NCBI GenBank assembly: GCA_025352795.1
Contig: JANXSF010000028.1
Location: forward strand, 17,926 to 81,925
Length of the DNA: 64,000 nt
Direction: 5' to 3'
DNA from: Acidobacteriota bacterium
GTDB lineage: Bacteria; Acidobacteriota; Terriglobia; Bryobacterales; Bryobacteraceae
The translations under genes were made by a program, and so were the position numbers. Shown here one piece after another: positions 28,995-38,061 of this stretch. How positions within the stretch are numbered: position 1 is the stretch's first letter; each line of letters opens with the position of its first letter. The notes under the pieces were generated by a model. The model searched no databases, was not told where the DNA came from, and saw only the letters and a program-made list of their open reading frames with translations.

Positions 28995-29028
28995 GTGTCT
29001 TGTGACACCTGAAATCTGAAATATTTCA
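28995..29028. promoter_or_regulatory. paired palindromes in a divergent control region
   Basis: Two inverted repeats lie in the 87-base gap between the DapA-like gene and the ExuT-like gene: GTGTC-TTGT-GACAC (28995-29008) and the perfect 12-base palindrome TGAAATATTTCA (29017-29028), whose half TGAAAT is echoed at 29010-29015. The position suits an operator shared by both genes. The binding protein is not identified. Confidence 0.45.
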
Positions 29029-29051
29029 AACAGTGTGCTACCGTAAGTCCG

Positions 29052-30299
29052 ATGAAGATTCCCAACCTCCGCTGGTGGATTGCCGCGCTGCTGTTTCTAT
29101 CAACGGTGATCAACTATATTGACCGGCAGACGCTGGCCGTGGTTGCCCCAGTGCTCACAAAGGAACTGAATCTTTCTCCAGTTGAGTACGCCAACATTCT
29201 GAATGCTTTCCTGGTGGCCTATACACTGATGTATCTTGGCTCAGGCGTGCTGGTGGACCGATGGGGAACTCGTCGCGCTTTAAGTTCATTTATGGTGTGG
29301 TGGTCTGCCAGTAGTATTTTGCACGCCTTTGCCCGAACGGCAGTTCAATTTGGAGCCTGCCGCATGTTGTTGGGTTTGGGTGAACCTGGCAACTTTATGG
29401 CAGCCACCAGGGCGACTTCGGAATGGTTCCCAGTAAGGGAGCGGGCTTTCGTCAATGGTCTATCCAACGCCGGGGCATCGGTAGGTGCGGTGATTGCACC
29501 GCCGCTGGTGGTGTGGCTGATGAAGACTTACAACTGGCAAACAGCTTTCATTGTCACCGGTGCTTTGGGGTTTGTTTGGTTAATTGCCTGGCTGCTACTT
29601 TACCGGCTGCCAGCCGAACATCCCAACCTGTCCACTGAGGAACTCACCCTGATTCTGGAGGACAAGGAGCCGACGCCTCAAAGCAGTGAACCTAAAGTCC
29701 CCTGGCTATCGTTACTGAAACATCGTCAAACCTGGGGGCTGATGTTAGGGCGATTTTTTTCTGATCCAGTGTGGTGGTTCTACCTGTTCTGGTTGCCGAA
29801 ATTCCTAACCGATCAACGTGGGTTCACCATGGATCAAATCGGCATGCTGGCTTGGCTTCCATACCTGACGGCCGACCTGGGTTCAGTCTGCGGCGGATTG
29901 CTATCTGGATATTTGATTAAACATAACTGGGACGTGCTGCAAGCCCGCTCCGCTGGTATGTGGCCATTTGCTTTGGTGATGCCCATTAGCTTGTTGATCA
30001 TCTGGTCGCCATCGAATGCAGTAGTGATGCTGGTGATTTGCGTTGTAACATTTTCACACATGGCTTGGAAGACCAACATCATGACCATCACCAACGATAT
30101 TTACCCAACGAAAGTAGTTGGCTCAGTAGCCGGAATTGTTGCGTTCGGCAATGGATTGGGTGGCACTCTGTTCACTTTCTTAGTGGGCTACATTGTACAG
30201 AATTACGGATACAACTCCATCTTTTTTATGATGGGGTTCATGCACCCAATGGCCTTCGTACTGTTTCGCTGGTTGGTGCGTAAGCCGGTCACACTTTAG
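29052..30299 (+). CDS. MFS transporter of the anion:cation symporter family, ExuT-like
   Basis: A 415-residue permease with 12 helices. ACS-family traits are the first helix INYIDRQTLAVVAPVLTKEL, the loop GSGVLVDRWGTRRALSS near residue 60, GLGEPGNFMAATRATSEWFPVRERAFVNGL near 108-137, and DPVWWFYLFWLPKFL near 240. The family moves hexuronates, sugar acids and similar organic anions with protons. It is divergent from the DapA-like aldolase, suggesting uptake of a hexuronate or aldonate degraded by that enzyme. Its stop overlaps the SnoaL gene end by four bases. Confidence 0.85.
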   Translation: MKIPNLRWWIAALLFLSTVINYIDRQTLAVVAPVLTKELNLSPVEYANILNAFLVAYTLMYLGSGVLVDRWGTRRALSSFMVWWSASSILHAFARTAVQFGACRMLLGLGEPGNFMAATRATSEWFPVRERAFVNGLSNAGASVGAVIAPPLVVWLMKTYNWQTAFIVTGALGFVWLIAWLLLYRLPAEHPNLSTEELTLILEDKEPTPQSSEPKVPWLSLLKHRQTWGLMLGRFFSDPVWWFYLFWLPKFLTDQRGFTMDQIGMLAWLPYLTADLGSVCGGLLSGYLIKHNWDVLQARSAGMWPFALVMPISLLIIWSPSNAVVMLVICVVTFSHMAWKTNIMTITNDIYPTKVVGSVAGIVAFGNGLGGTLFTFLVGYIVQNYGYNSIFFMMGFMHPMAFVLFRWLVRKPVTL

Positions 30300-30706
30300 C
30301 GGGCGCCAATTTGAGTGAACATTGCGTTCATGTCCATATACTCACGTTCGAGATAAATTAGCCCATCGCGCAGCTCAATGAGGTTGGCGATCTGTAGGTC
30401 GATAGATTTGCCGCTGGCTGGAATTCCGAACAAATCGACCTGATGCGTACCGGTTGCCCGATATTCGGCTGCGGCTGAATTGCCAGAAGCCAGCACCGTA
30501 AGCACTTCAAGTTTCGCATCAGGAAAAGCGGTGGCATACATTTGCGCAATGCCGACTCCCACTGCCGGACCACCCGCGTGAACTTGGCCATCACCGCCCA
30601 TATAAGAATATTCAGGGTGAAGCAGGGAACCGAATTTGGCATAATCGCGAGCATTGAATGCAGCCTTCAATTCCGCGTGAACGTTTTGTGAAGTAATCAT
30701 GCTCAT
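30296..30706 (-). CDS. SnoaL-like / NTF2-fold protein
   Basis: A 136-residue protein with the cone-shaped NTF2-like fold pattern: FNARDYAKFGSLLHPEYSYMGG near residue 17, then VGIAQMYATAFPDAKLEVL, GNSAAAEYRATGTHQVDLFGIPASGKSIDLQ, and a final LIYLEREYMDMNAMFTQIG. This matches the ester-cyclase/SnoaL group, whose members bind small hydrophobic ligands; many have no assigned reaction. It stands alone between convergent and same-strand genes, so context gives no substrate. Confidence 0.8.
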   Translation of the reverse strand: MSMITSQNVHAELKAAFNARDYAKFGSLLHPEYSYMGGDGQVHAGGPAVGVGIAQMYATAFPDAKLEVLTVLASGNSAAAEYRATGTHQVDLFGIPASGKSIDLQIANLIELRDGLIYLEREYMDMNAMFTQIGAR

Positions 30707-30750
30707 CCCTACGAACGGGTAAGCAAAGATAGATCTGTCAAAAAGATATT

Positions 30751-31848
30751 TTAGTTTTTACTCGTTGTAGCAACAGGTTTTTTAGCTGTCTTTGTGGCTA
30801 CCTTTTTCACAGTTGGCTTTTTACGCTGCACGCCCAAACCACGTTCTAATATAGCTTCCAGCAGCTTCTTTCCTGAACCAACATTACTCGATTGAAGTTG
30901 TCCGGCCGCTTTGCCAGCAACCCATCCAATTCTGCAAGCCACTCCAGTGACGGCCGGGCATTTTGACCTTCAATCTGCCTCACTAACTCTAGCGATGTTG
31001 CGAAATCGGGAATTGTGCGGAAGCAACGCAGGGCCTTATCTCGCTCTCCCAAAGTTAAGAAAATCGCTGCCGCCTTCGCCAACTGGCCTGATTCCTCGCA
31101 GCATTCGGCGGTAAGTTTCGATTGCGCTTCAGAAGAATTCTCAAGAATTTCCAACGCCATGCGGTACTTCTTTTTCTTCATCAATACGCGAACGGCACGT
31201 TGCAATAGCCGCTCTTTACGAGCTGCGGCATCAGGGAAACCCATCGCATCGAAGAACGGCGGCAGAATGCGCTGGGCGATCATTGCGTTTTCACCAACCT
31301 CAATGCCACGCTCCAACTCTTCTACCCAAAATCCTGCACGCGGCATTATTTCCACGGTGAGCCACGAAGGTAATTGGTCTTGAACTTCAGCCAAAAGTTG
31401 GATTGATTGCGCAATCAGGACCAATTTTGATGCGCCGACAGCATTTTCGGCTAGGCCAAGGTGTCGAATAGCAGATGCGAGCCGAGGTTTTAGGGCACCG
31501 TGGGCAGCATTGCAGGATTGCTCAAACAGATCTGGCCGACCAAGTTCAGGGGAAAGAATCATTTTGCGAAACGCGAGCTGAAAGCAGACTTCGCAAAGAG
31601 TCATGTTCGCTGACTCGCGCGTCGCAGGATCTGTGATTGCCCCAATTTCTGAATGAAATCCTAGGCTTGATGGGCTCGGGACCTAAGTCTGGCTTCACTG
31701 GGACGAACTGACGTGCGTCTGCTTGGCATCGCTGAATGCGCTCTTCAATTTCTAATTCTACTTCGTCCAAGCAAGTGCGCAGAGCTTCCGCTGTAATCGG
31801 CGGTAAGTTCAAATTGGTGACTGGTCTTAGCAAATATCCGACGCCCAA
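30751..31848 (-). pseudogene. helical-repeat protein partner of the helicase, two frameshifts
   Basis: Three frames in order encode about 365 residues. Segment 1 (from TTG 31848) is predicted helical: LRTCLDEVELEIEERIQRCQ. Segment 2 begins near 31660 (GFHSEIGAITDPATRESANM) and carries TPR-like or HEAT-like helices (LLQRAVRVLMKKKKYRMALEILENSS, then LAKAAAIFLTLGERDKALRCF). Segment 3 begins near 30870 (QEKKLLEAILERGLGVQRKK) and ends in a Lys/Ala-rich tail. Restoring one base in each of two short runs (near 31657-31668 and 30866-30873) joins them. I do not recognise the family. It starts inside the end of the helicase gene (22-base overlap), so the two are translationally coupled and probably act together. 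Confidence 0.6.
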
Positions 31849-33620
31849 ACCGTGTCTTCACTAGGAGCGGTGTCAATCCACAGCAACCGTTCGGTGGGTC
31901 TTGAAAGAGCTACGCGAAGCTGGTCAATGGCCAGACGTTTAGCAAACGTTTCAGTGGCTGCAACAAGGGCTCTTTCATCGGAAACCTTGCGAACCAATGC
32001 CCCACCGTTCAGGATACAGACCGATTGAAAGTCTAAGCCTTTGGCTTCAGCGGGCGAAAGAATATAAGGAAGGCTTGCCGGGGGTAGGCCTATCTTATCG
32101 AAAGCAATCATCGCCAACCCTTCGCGCTGTGATAGTTCCCGCAAAAGCGGAGCCAGTTCAGTTTGACGAATTGCGGCGTACAATACTTGATCTGGCGAAT
32201 CGTCATCAATTTCCGCATAACCAGTGCCGGAGGGCCGATCCTGTTTACGCAAGTGACCGTAAAAATCCCAAGCCCGATTCACAAGGCTGGCCAGACGTCG
32301 CGGGCTGCGCAGATTAACCAACAACTTAAACTCTTGCGGAGGACCAATGGCGTTATGCAGCATGTCATTCAACCACGCCCATTCAAAGTCCGTCGGACGC
32401 ACCGTCTGGGCTTCATCACCAGCCATAAGCAGTGGGCAGTACCGACCGTTGTCATTCAATTGGCGGGCCAGGGCAACCACTACAAAGGCTTCCAGGGGAG
32501 TCAAATCCTGCACTTCATCTACTGCGATGCAGCCGACACTAGAAAATGGGTGTTCGTATCCAGCGGAGCCAGATAGAACCGTTTGCGCTGCCCGCCAGGC
32601 CAAAGCCAACTCGGGAAAATAAGCATCTGCCAACGGACCTTGGGCCGATTTTTCCAGACGATTCGCCACATCCAAAACACTTTCCAAATCGTTCCCCGTA
32701 AGGTAACGGGTGCGCTGGGTGCGATATGCCTGTTCTGGCAGACGGATGCGTTCCGCTTTGGAAAATCGACCCAGATTTTCAGGGATTGCGGCACCAATCA
32801 GATGAGCATGCATCTCATCGTAAAGGGCATCAATTTCATTGGACCAGCTACCAAGGGAACGTTGATAGTTTTGGATGTCACGCCGGAATTTGGTGCGCCC
32901 CTCCGACGGCGCAATCCCCGATTCCTGAGTGCCGATGAGTTGGCGAAGGAAGACTGGGTACGTGAGCACAGTGAACGTCCGCTCACTGGAACAGAACCGA
33001 TCAAAGTAATCGCGAGCCAATACTGCAAGCTCATTTGAGAACGTCAGGTACAGCACTCGCTCTGCCTGCGAGGCATCGGCGGCATGTAGCAACGCTGTAG
33101 TTTTACCAGAACCAGGGTGGCCCTTGAGGACCCTTGCCACACCACGGCTTCTGGCGAACTTCACCTGCTGAGCAGTCCACGGCTCTGGGGTGTACTCACC
33201 GTTACGCAGGTCGGGAACGGTCATCAGTAAATAGTCATCGGAAAGACTTCCCGAAGTGAGCGGCGAATGATCGTCATGATGACGGATGTCCCGTAGGAAA
33301 ATCGACTCGGTGTTTACCCCTTCAAAAGAAGACTCCTGACTGAGTGGGGCTGCTCCAGTAGGTGCCCACCAGGCATAGAAGTGTGAACCGGAACTGCCTC
33401 CCAATCGCGAACGTCGCCAGCCGCGATTCAAACCACTGGTGCCCTTATAATGCAATCGAGCAATATCTACAGCCATACGCTGCAGCAGCAAGGACGTGCG
33501 TTTGGCCAACGGTTCGTTGCGCTGGGCGGTGAGTTTATCTAAAAATTCCTGGTGACAGTATACTGGCCTGTTCGGCCGTGCTGTCTGAAACCCGAAATCA
33601 GAAAGAGGTGGCTGGTTCAA
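31827..33620 (-). CDS. UvrD-like SF1 helicase with RelE-like N-terminal domain
   Basis: A 597-residue protein with a TTG start. Residues about 18-125 resemble a RelE/ParE-type toxin fold (FLDKLTAQRNEPLAKRT, GLNRGWRRSRLGG, then FYAWWAP and FLRDIRHHDD). Residues about 145-590 form an SF1A helicase core: Walker A GHPGSGKTT near 167, YLTFSNELAVLARDYF near 191, Walker B AVDEVQDLTPLEA near 371, AGDEAQ near 402, and the arginine-finger motif LRVALSRPTERLLWI near 568. It lacks large 1B/2B insertions of UvrD, so it is compact. Such fusions are proposed to act in toxin-antitoxin or RNA/DNA surveillance roles. Its partner gene overlaps its 3' end. Confidence 0.75.
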   Translation of the reverse strand: MNQPPLSDFGFQTARPNRPVYCHQEFLDKLTAQRNEPLAKRTSLLLQRMAVDIARLHYKGTSGLNRGWRRSRLGGSSGSHFYAWWAPTGAAPLSQESSFEGVNTESIFLRDIRHHDDHSPLTSGSLSDDYLLMTVPDLRNGEYTPEPWTAQQVKFARSRGVARVLKGHPGSGKTTALLHAADASQAERVLYLTFSNELAVLARDYFDRFCSSERTFTVLTYPVFLRQLIGTQESGIAPSEGRTKFRRDIQNYQRSLGSWSNEIDALYDEMHAHLIGAAIPENLGRFSKAERIRLPEQAYRTQRTRYLTGNDLESVLDVANRLEKSAQGPLADAYFPELALAWRAAQTVLSGSAGYEHPFSSVGCIAVDEVQDLTPLEAFVVVALARQLNDNGRYCPLLMAGDEAQTVRPTDFEWAWLNDMLHNAIGPPQEFKLLVNLRSPRRLASLVNRAWDFYGHLRKQDRPSGTGYAEIDDDSPDQVLYAAIRQTELAPLLRELSQREGLAMIAFDKIGLPPASLPYILSPAEAKGLDFQSVCILNGGALVRKVSDERALVAATETFAKRLAIDQLRVALSRPTERLLWIDTAPSEDTVWASDIC

Positions 33621-33650
33621 GCAATTAGTTTAGCTTGGATGGGAACGATG

Positions 33651-34400
33651 TTAGCGCAGCGCCTTCTGAATGGCCTCTTCCGCGACTGGCACCAACAACT
33701 CATATCCTTTGTCGTTCGGATGCAAACCGTCGCGCGAAAAACCGTCGCGCAGCATTCCTTTATCGTCCACCACAGCTTTGAAATAATCGGCGAAGATGGC
33801 ACCGGACTTACTTGCATACGTGCGAATCCAATCGTTTAATTTCAAGATGTCAGCCGGGGGACGCTTGGGGCTCTGCTTGCGGGTAGTGTAATCGCTGATG
33901 GGCATTACGGAACACAGAATCACTTTGATGCCATGGGCCTGGGCCAGTTCTGTAATGGCCTGTATATTTTCGGTAATTTGCTGAAAGGTAGAAGGTCCGG
34001 TGTTGCCTGCAATGTCGTTGGTGCCAGCCAGCAGAATCATTACCTTGGGTTTCAGATTGATCACATCGGGAAACATTCTCACCAGCATTTGCGGAGTTGT
34101 CTGGCCACTAATTCCACGATTCACATAAGGCTTACCAGCAAAGAATTGGGCCAACTTCCAGCCGTCGGTGATGGAATCTCCCATGAAAACCACACGACCA
34201 TCTACTATTGGTTCTGACTTCAATTTTTCATTGCCTTCATAATAGCGGCCAAGTTGATTCCAATCCTGTAGTTGATCGGCCAGGGCTTGCGCCGTACCTT
34301 GTAAGCAGCAGTTTGCTTTTGGAGGTTGGAATTGTTCGGCTATTTGAGGGAAGGCAAGGGAGGGAATATAAAACAATACGGCAGAGATTTGTTTCAGCAT
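33651..34400 (-). CDS. SGNH/GDSL-family hydrolase, secreted
   Basis: A 249-residue esterase or acetylhydrolase. An N-terminal signal peptide (MLKQISAVLFYIPSLAF) leads to block I GDSITDGW near residue 75 (nucleophile serine), block II glycine in NRGISGQT, block III GTNDIAGN near 125 and block V DGLHPNDKGY near 225 (catalytic Asp/His). This matches platelet-activating-factor acetylhydrolase-like SGNH enzymes. The ATG at 34400 begins the signal peptide; the longer frame upstream has no conservation. The substrate is unknown; carbohydrate deacetylation or lipid ester cleavage are typical for exported members. Confidence 0.88.
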   Translation of the reverse strand: MLKQISAVLFYIPSLAFPQIAEQFQPPKANCCLQGTAQALADQLQDWNQLGRYYEGNEKLKSEPIVDGRVVFMGDSITDGWKLAQFFAGKPYVNRGISGQTTPQMLVRMFPDVINLKPKVMILLAGTNDIAGNTGPSTFQQITENIQAITELAQAHGIKVILCSVMPISDYTTRKQSPKRPPADILKLNDWIRTYASKSGAIFADYFKAVVDDKGMLRDGFSRDGLHPNDKGYELLVPVAEEAIQKALR

Positions 34401-34488
34401 AGAATTTGCTTTATTCTCGCACAGTGTCCAGACCCTGGCATCAAATTCGCCAAGGGCCAGGACACAAGCGAGCTCCCACCAGGGAACT

Positions 34489-34902
34489 TTATTTCGGCGG
34501 CGCGGGCGGTGGAGGTGGGCCACCAGGAGCAGGAACTGCAGAGGCAGCCATTGTTTCCGGCATGACTGCGCCACGATGACAGGTAAAGCAGGTAACGTGA
34601 ACTTTGCCGTCAGGGAACTTGGCGTTAATTTCTTCGGTCATGGTGATCATATGACGTGCCGTTTCTTTCTTCGGATTATCATCGCTGGCAAAGTTACCTT
34701 GCACATGACAATGCTGGCATTGAACGCCAAGCGCCGTCCGGTATTCGCCCATGGTGGTGCGAATAAACGTGGCATCGCCGGCAGGTACTTTTAACACTTT
34801 CAAATTTTGAGGCGGTCGCGGTGGGCCACCTTTTTTCTTGCCGTCAGCCGGTGGCTGAGCCAGCAATGGCAGTAGGGCCAAAAAGAATATAAGGCTACGC
34901 AT
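34489..34902 (-). CDS. di-haem c-type cytochrome, reaction-centre cytochrome-like
   Basis: A 137-residue exported protein. Signal peptide MRSLIFFLALLPLLA is followed by a proline-rich linker and NLKVLKVPAGDATFIRTTMGEYRTALGVQCQHCH, the family signature of small cytochromes related to the photosynthetic reaction-centre cytochrome subunit. Two haem-binding motifs are present: CQHCH near residue 62 and CFTCH near 105, with methionines (RTTM, HMITM) placed as axial ligands. The C-terminal PGGPPPPPAPPK tail is disordered. Such proteins are frequent in Solibacter-type genomes. They probably carry electrons in the periplasm; the partner is not evident here. Confidence 0.88.
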   Translation of the reverse strand: MRSLIFFLALLPLLAQPPADGKKKGGPPRPPQNLKVLKVPAGDATFIRTTMGEYRTALGVQCQHCHVQGNFASDDNPKKETARHMITMTEEINAKFPDGKVHVTCFTCHRGAVMPETMAASAVPAPGGPPPPPAPPK

Positions 34903-34961
34903 AGAGCTAAATTATATTATGTTCTTCAGCCCTTGGATGATTATGTTTGTAAAACTTTGGA

Positions 34962-35264
34962 CTACTTTACATCTACAATCTTGGCGATCATCAGCTTGCC
35001 ATCTTTCACGTCACCGGTGATTTTCACCTTGGAATCAAGATGAGTCTTGGCTAGGTCGCCATTGGTCAAACGGAAGACTTTACCTTCTTTTTCTGTGACA
35101 AAGACCGGGGCAGCCCCGTCTTTAATGCAGCGCTTAGCGCATTCGCGAGCTGACTCGGAACCATTGCCATTCCCGGCACCGCAGGACGCATCGCTGATCC
35201 ATCCGGTCATCTCCGCGCTGAAAGCAACGGTGGCAACAAACAAGAACGATGTAAATAGCTTCAT
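34962..35264 (-). CDS. small secreted protein with conserved cysteines
   Basis: A 100-residue exported protein. Signal peptide MKLFTSFLFVATVAFSA precedes a short beta domain: GWISDASCG near residue 22, then ECAKRCIKDGAAPVFVTE near 41-58 and VKITGDVKDGKLMIAKIVDVK at the end. Three cysteines (SCG, ECA, RCI) are placed for disulfides or metal binding. Short proteins with this WISDxxCG plus CxxxCxxxG pattern recur in acidobacterial genomes; their function is not known. It is separate from the kdp operon that ends 137 bases upstream. Confidence 0.7.
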   Translation of the reverse strand: MKLFTSFLFVATVAFSAEMTGWISDASCGAGNGNGSESARECAKRCIKDGAAPVFVTEKEGKVFRLTNGDLAKTHLDSKVKITGDVKDGKLMIAKIVDVK

Positions 35265-35400
35265 ACCCTGATGCTACCAGGACTTTGTCAGGAATTTCAG
35301 ATCCATCGCATGCGGCGAAGTAAAATCAGCAGACTGACAGTGACAGAGATGGATTCGTAGCAATGCCGAAGAATCACTACAATGCTAGTGCAGTGGTGCG

Positions 35401-35961
35401 CTACTCCTTGCGATCGAGTGCCTGATTGAGCAGTAATACATTCACTCCAGCATTGCCCAGGAAGCCCAATTGAGGTGTATCGGTATACCGGGCGATCAGT
35501 TCCCGAGCATGGGCTACATTGATTCCGCGCACATTGGACACCCTTGCTAGTTGGTACTCAGCGGCGGCAGGGCTGATGTGCGGATCAAGCCCAGAGGCTG
35601 ACGCTGTAATCAGGTCTATGGGGATATCGCCCCCCTGTGGATTGGCTGCTTTCAGTGCCGCAATGCGAGTTTCTAGAGCTTTGCGAAAGTCAGGATTTAG
35701 GGGTCCAAAGTTTGATCCAGAGGAGGATGCGGTGTTATACGCAAATGGTCCGGTGGCGGAAGGTCGGCTCCAGAAATACTTGGGATTCTCAAAAGGCTGT
35801 CCCAGCAGACGGGAACCGGTGATGTGGCCGTTATTCGTAAGCAGACTGCCGTTGGCCGCGTTCGGAAAGAGGCCTTGAGCAATGACGGTTACTAAAAGCG
35901 GATATACCAAGCCTGTAAGAACAGTAAGAGTAAGTAAGCACTGAACGGATTGTCTAATCAT
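35401..35961 (-). CDS. kdpC: potassium-transporting ATPase subunit C
   Basis: KdpC stabilises the Kdp K+ pump and raises ATP affinity of KdpB. The 186-residue product has one N-terminal membrane helix (LLTLTVLTGLVYPLLVTVIAQGLFP) and the family body: GSRLLGQPFENPKYFWSRPSAT near residue 45, SSGSNFGPLNPDF near 75, DLITASASGLDPHISPAAAEYQ near 115, and ARVSNVRG. ATG 35961 follows AAGGAA at seven bases; it is 17 bases after kdpB. The last gene of kdpFABC; no kdpD or kdpE follows. Confidence 0.95.
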   Translation of the reverse strand: MIRQSVQCLLTLTVLTGLVYPLLVTVIAQGLFPNAANGSLLTNNGHITGSRLLGQPFENPKYFWSRPSATGPFAYNTASSSGSNFGPLNPDFRKALETRIAALKAANPQGGDIPIDLITASASGLDPHISPAAAEYQLARVSNVRGINVAHARELIARYTDTPQLGFLGNAGVNVLLLNQALDRKE

Positions 35962-35978
35962 AGTAAGTTCCTTAGCTT

Positions 35979-38048
35979 TCAAGTAAGATGGGCAGCAACT
36001 AACAACATGTCGATGATCTTGATACCAATAAACGGAAGGACGATTCCCCCCAGGCCGTAGATCAACAGATGGCGTCGCAACAGCACGCTGGCGGGCACGG
36101 GCTTATAGGCGATCCCGCGCAATGCCAAAGGGATGAGCATCACAATGATCAAGGCATTGAAGATCACTGCAGACAGAATGGCGCTATTGGGAGTGGCCAA
36201 CCCCATCACGTTTAAGGCAGCTAATTCGGGATACGTTGTGGCAAAGGCCGCCGGGATGATGGCGAAGTATTTAGCAACGTCATTGGCAGTTGAAAACGTA
36301 GTAAGTGCGCCGCGAGTCATCAGCATCTGCTTGCCGATTTTTACAATCTCAATCAGCTTGGTGGGATTGGAATCAAGATCCACCATGTTGCCAGCTTCCT
36401 TGGCTGCTTGCGTGCCGCTGTTCATAGCCACGGCGACGTCAGCTTGGGCCAACGCCGGTGCATCATTTGTTCCATCCCCGGTCATCGCCACCAGACGTCC
36501 TTCCGCTTGTTTTTCGCGAATCAAGGCTAGCTTTTGTTCGGGCGTGGCTTCAGCCAGAAACTCATCCACACCAGCTTCTGCGGCGATCGCGGCAGCCGTC
36601 AGTGGATTATCTCCGGTGATCATAATGGTGCGAATCCCAGAACTACGCAGTTCCGCAAAGCGTTCTTTAATGCCGCCTTTGACTATGTCCTTCAGTTGAA
36701 TCACGCCCAGGACACGAGCCCCTTCGGCCACCACCAGCGGGGTTGCACCTTGGCGGGCAATTGCATCCACACTTTGACGAACAGCATCAGGAAAGTGACC
36801 TCCCAGTTGTTCCACATATTTTTGAATGGCGTCGGTAGCTCCTTTGCGAATGGAGCGACCGTTGAGATCCACTCCGCTCATGCGCGTGCGGGCGCTGAAT
36901 TCAATAAACGTGGCCCCTTTCACATCGTGCTCACGGATGCCGAATTTTTCCTTGGCCAGGACGACAACGCTGCGGCCTTCTGGTGTCTCATCGGCCAATG
37001 ACGCCAGTTGCGCGGCTTCTGCTGCATCCCGTTCGCTCACCCCTGGTGCAGGAACAAACGCAACAGCCTGACGGTTGCCTAAAGTGATGGTTCCGGTTTT
37101 ATCCAGCAACAAAACATCAACATCACCGGCAGCTTCCACGGCACGACCAGACATGGCCAATACGTTCGCTTGCAGCATACGATCCATGCCCGCAATGCCA
37201 ATGGCAGAAAGCAGCGCCCCAATTGTAGTTGGAATCAAACAGACAAGCAGCGCCACCAGCACTGTGACTGATATTGGGGAACCTTGTCCTGCCTCTTTAA
37301 CGCTGAAAAGTGAGAACGGCAGTAAGGTCACAGTGGCCAGCAGAAAGATGATGGTTAAAGATGCCAACAAAATATTGAGAGCAATTTCATTGGGAGTTTT
37401 TTGACGCTTGGCACCTTCCACCATTGCTATCATCCGTTCCAGAAAACTTTCCCCAGGTTCGGTGCTGATGCGGATTACCAGCCAATCGGAAAGCACCCGC
37501 GTGCCACCAGTGACAGAGCTGCGATCCCCACCGCTTTCCCTGATGACTGGAGCGCTTTCACCGGTAATGGCACTCTCATCCACGCTGGCCGCGCCTTCAA
37601 TAACTTCGCCATCCATGGGAATGAATTCACCTGCTTCAGCAATTACGACGTCACCTTTTTTCAGCGTGCTGCCTGGGACGAGTTTGGAAGTCGCACCGTA
37701 GTTAGGTGTAGCCAGAATTCTTGCCTGCACATCACGACGACTTTTGCGCAAAGTATCTGCCTGGGCCTTTCCGCGACCTTCAGCCATGGCTTCTGCAAAA
37801 TTGCCGAAGAGCACCGTGAACCATAGCCAGGCGCTGATGGCAAGAATGAAGCTGGCCGGTTCTTCACCCTGATGAATCAGGGCGTCGAAACCAAGAATCG
37901 TAGTCAGCGCGCTGCCTATCAATACTGTGAACATGACAGGGTTGCGCACCTGATGACGGGGGTCCAGCTTGCGCAGTGCGTCAGAAATAGCTTGGGCCAC
38001 AATGGGGCCATTGAATAGTGGACGACTTTCAGTACGTGTGGACATCAT
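35979..38048 (-). CDS. kdpB: potassium-transporting ATPase subunit B
   Basis: The catalytic P-type ATPase subunit of Kdp (689 residues). The phosphorylated aspartate is in [13 protein letters not shown] near residue 315; the TGES actuator loop is in [11 protein letters not shown] near 165; the hinge aspartates are in [28 protein letters not shown] near 525-550. Seven membrane helices and the SxF/SRxxM-type positions fit KdpB. ATG start follows AGGAAA. It lies 13 bases after kdpA. Together with KdpA it drives ATP-dependent K+ uptake at low external potassium. Confidence 0.97.
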   Translation of the reverse strand: MMSTRTESRPLFNGPIVAQAISDALRKLDPRHQVRNPVMFTVLIGSALTTILGFDALIHQGEEPASFILAISAWLWFTVLFGNFAEAMAEGRGKAQADTLRKSRRDVQARILATPNYGATSKLVPGSTLKKGDVVIAEAGEFIPMDGEVIEGAASVDESAITGESAPVIRESGGDRSSVTGGTRVLSDWLVIRISTEPGESFLERMIAMVEGAKRQKTPNEIALNILLASLTIIFLLATVTLLPFSLFSVKEAGQGSPISVTVLVALLVCLIPTTIGALLSAIGIAGMDRMLQANVLAMSGRAVEAAGDVDVLLLDKTGTITLGNRQAVAFVPAPGVSERDAAEAAQLASLADETPEGRSVVVLAKEKFGIREHDVKGATFIEFSARTRMSGVDLNGRSIRKGATDAIQKYVEQLGGHFPDAVRQSVDAIARQGATPLVVAEGARVLGVIQLKDIVKGGIKERFAELRSSGIRTIMITGDNPLTAAAIAAEAGVDEFLAEATPEQKLALIREKQAEGRLVAMTGDGTNDAPALAQADVAVAMNSGTQAAKEAGNMVDLDSNPTKLIEIVKIGKQMLMTRGALTTFSTANDVAKYFAIIPAAFATTYPELAALNVMGLATPNSAILSAVIFNALIIVMLIPLALRGIAYKPVPASVLLRRHLLIYGLGGIVLPFIGIKIIDMLLVAAHLT

Positions 38049-38061
38049 ATTTTCCTGTTAC

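Noticed and set aside
34489..34902. Photosynthesis gene cluster
   Set aside because: The cytochrome resembles the reaction-centre subunit only by fold; no other photosynthetic gene is present and such proteins are common in heterotrophic Acidobacteria.
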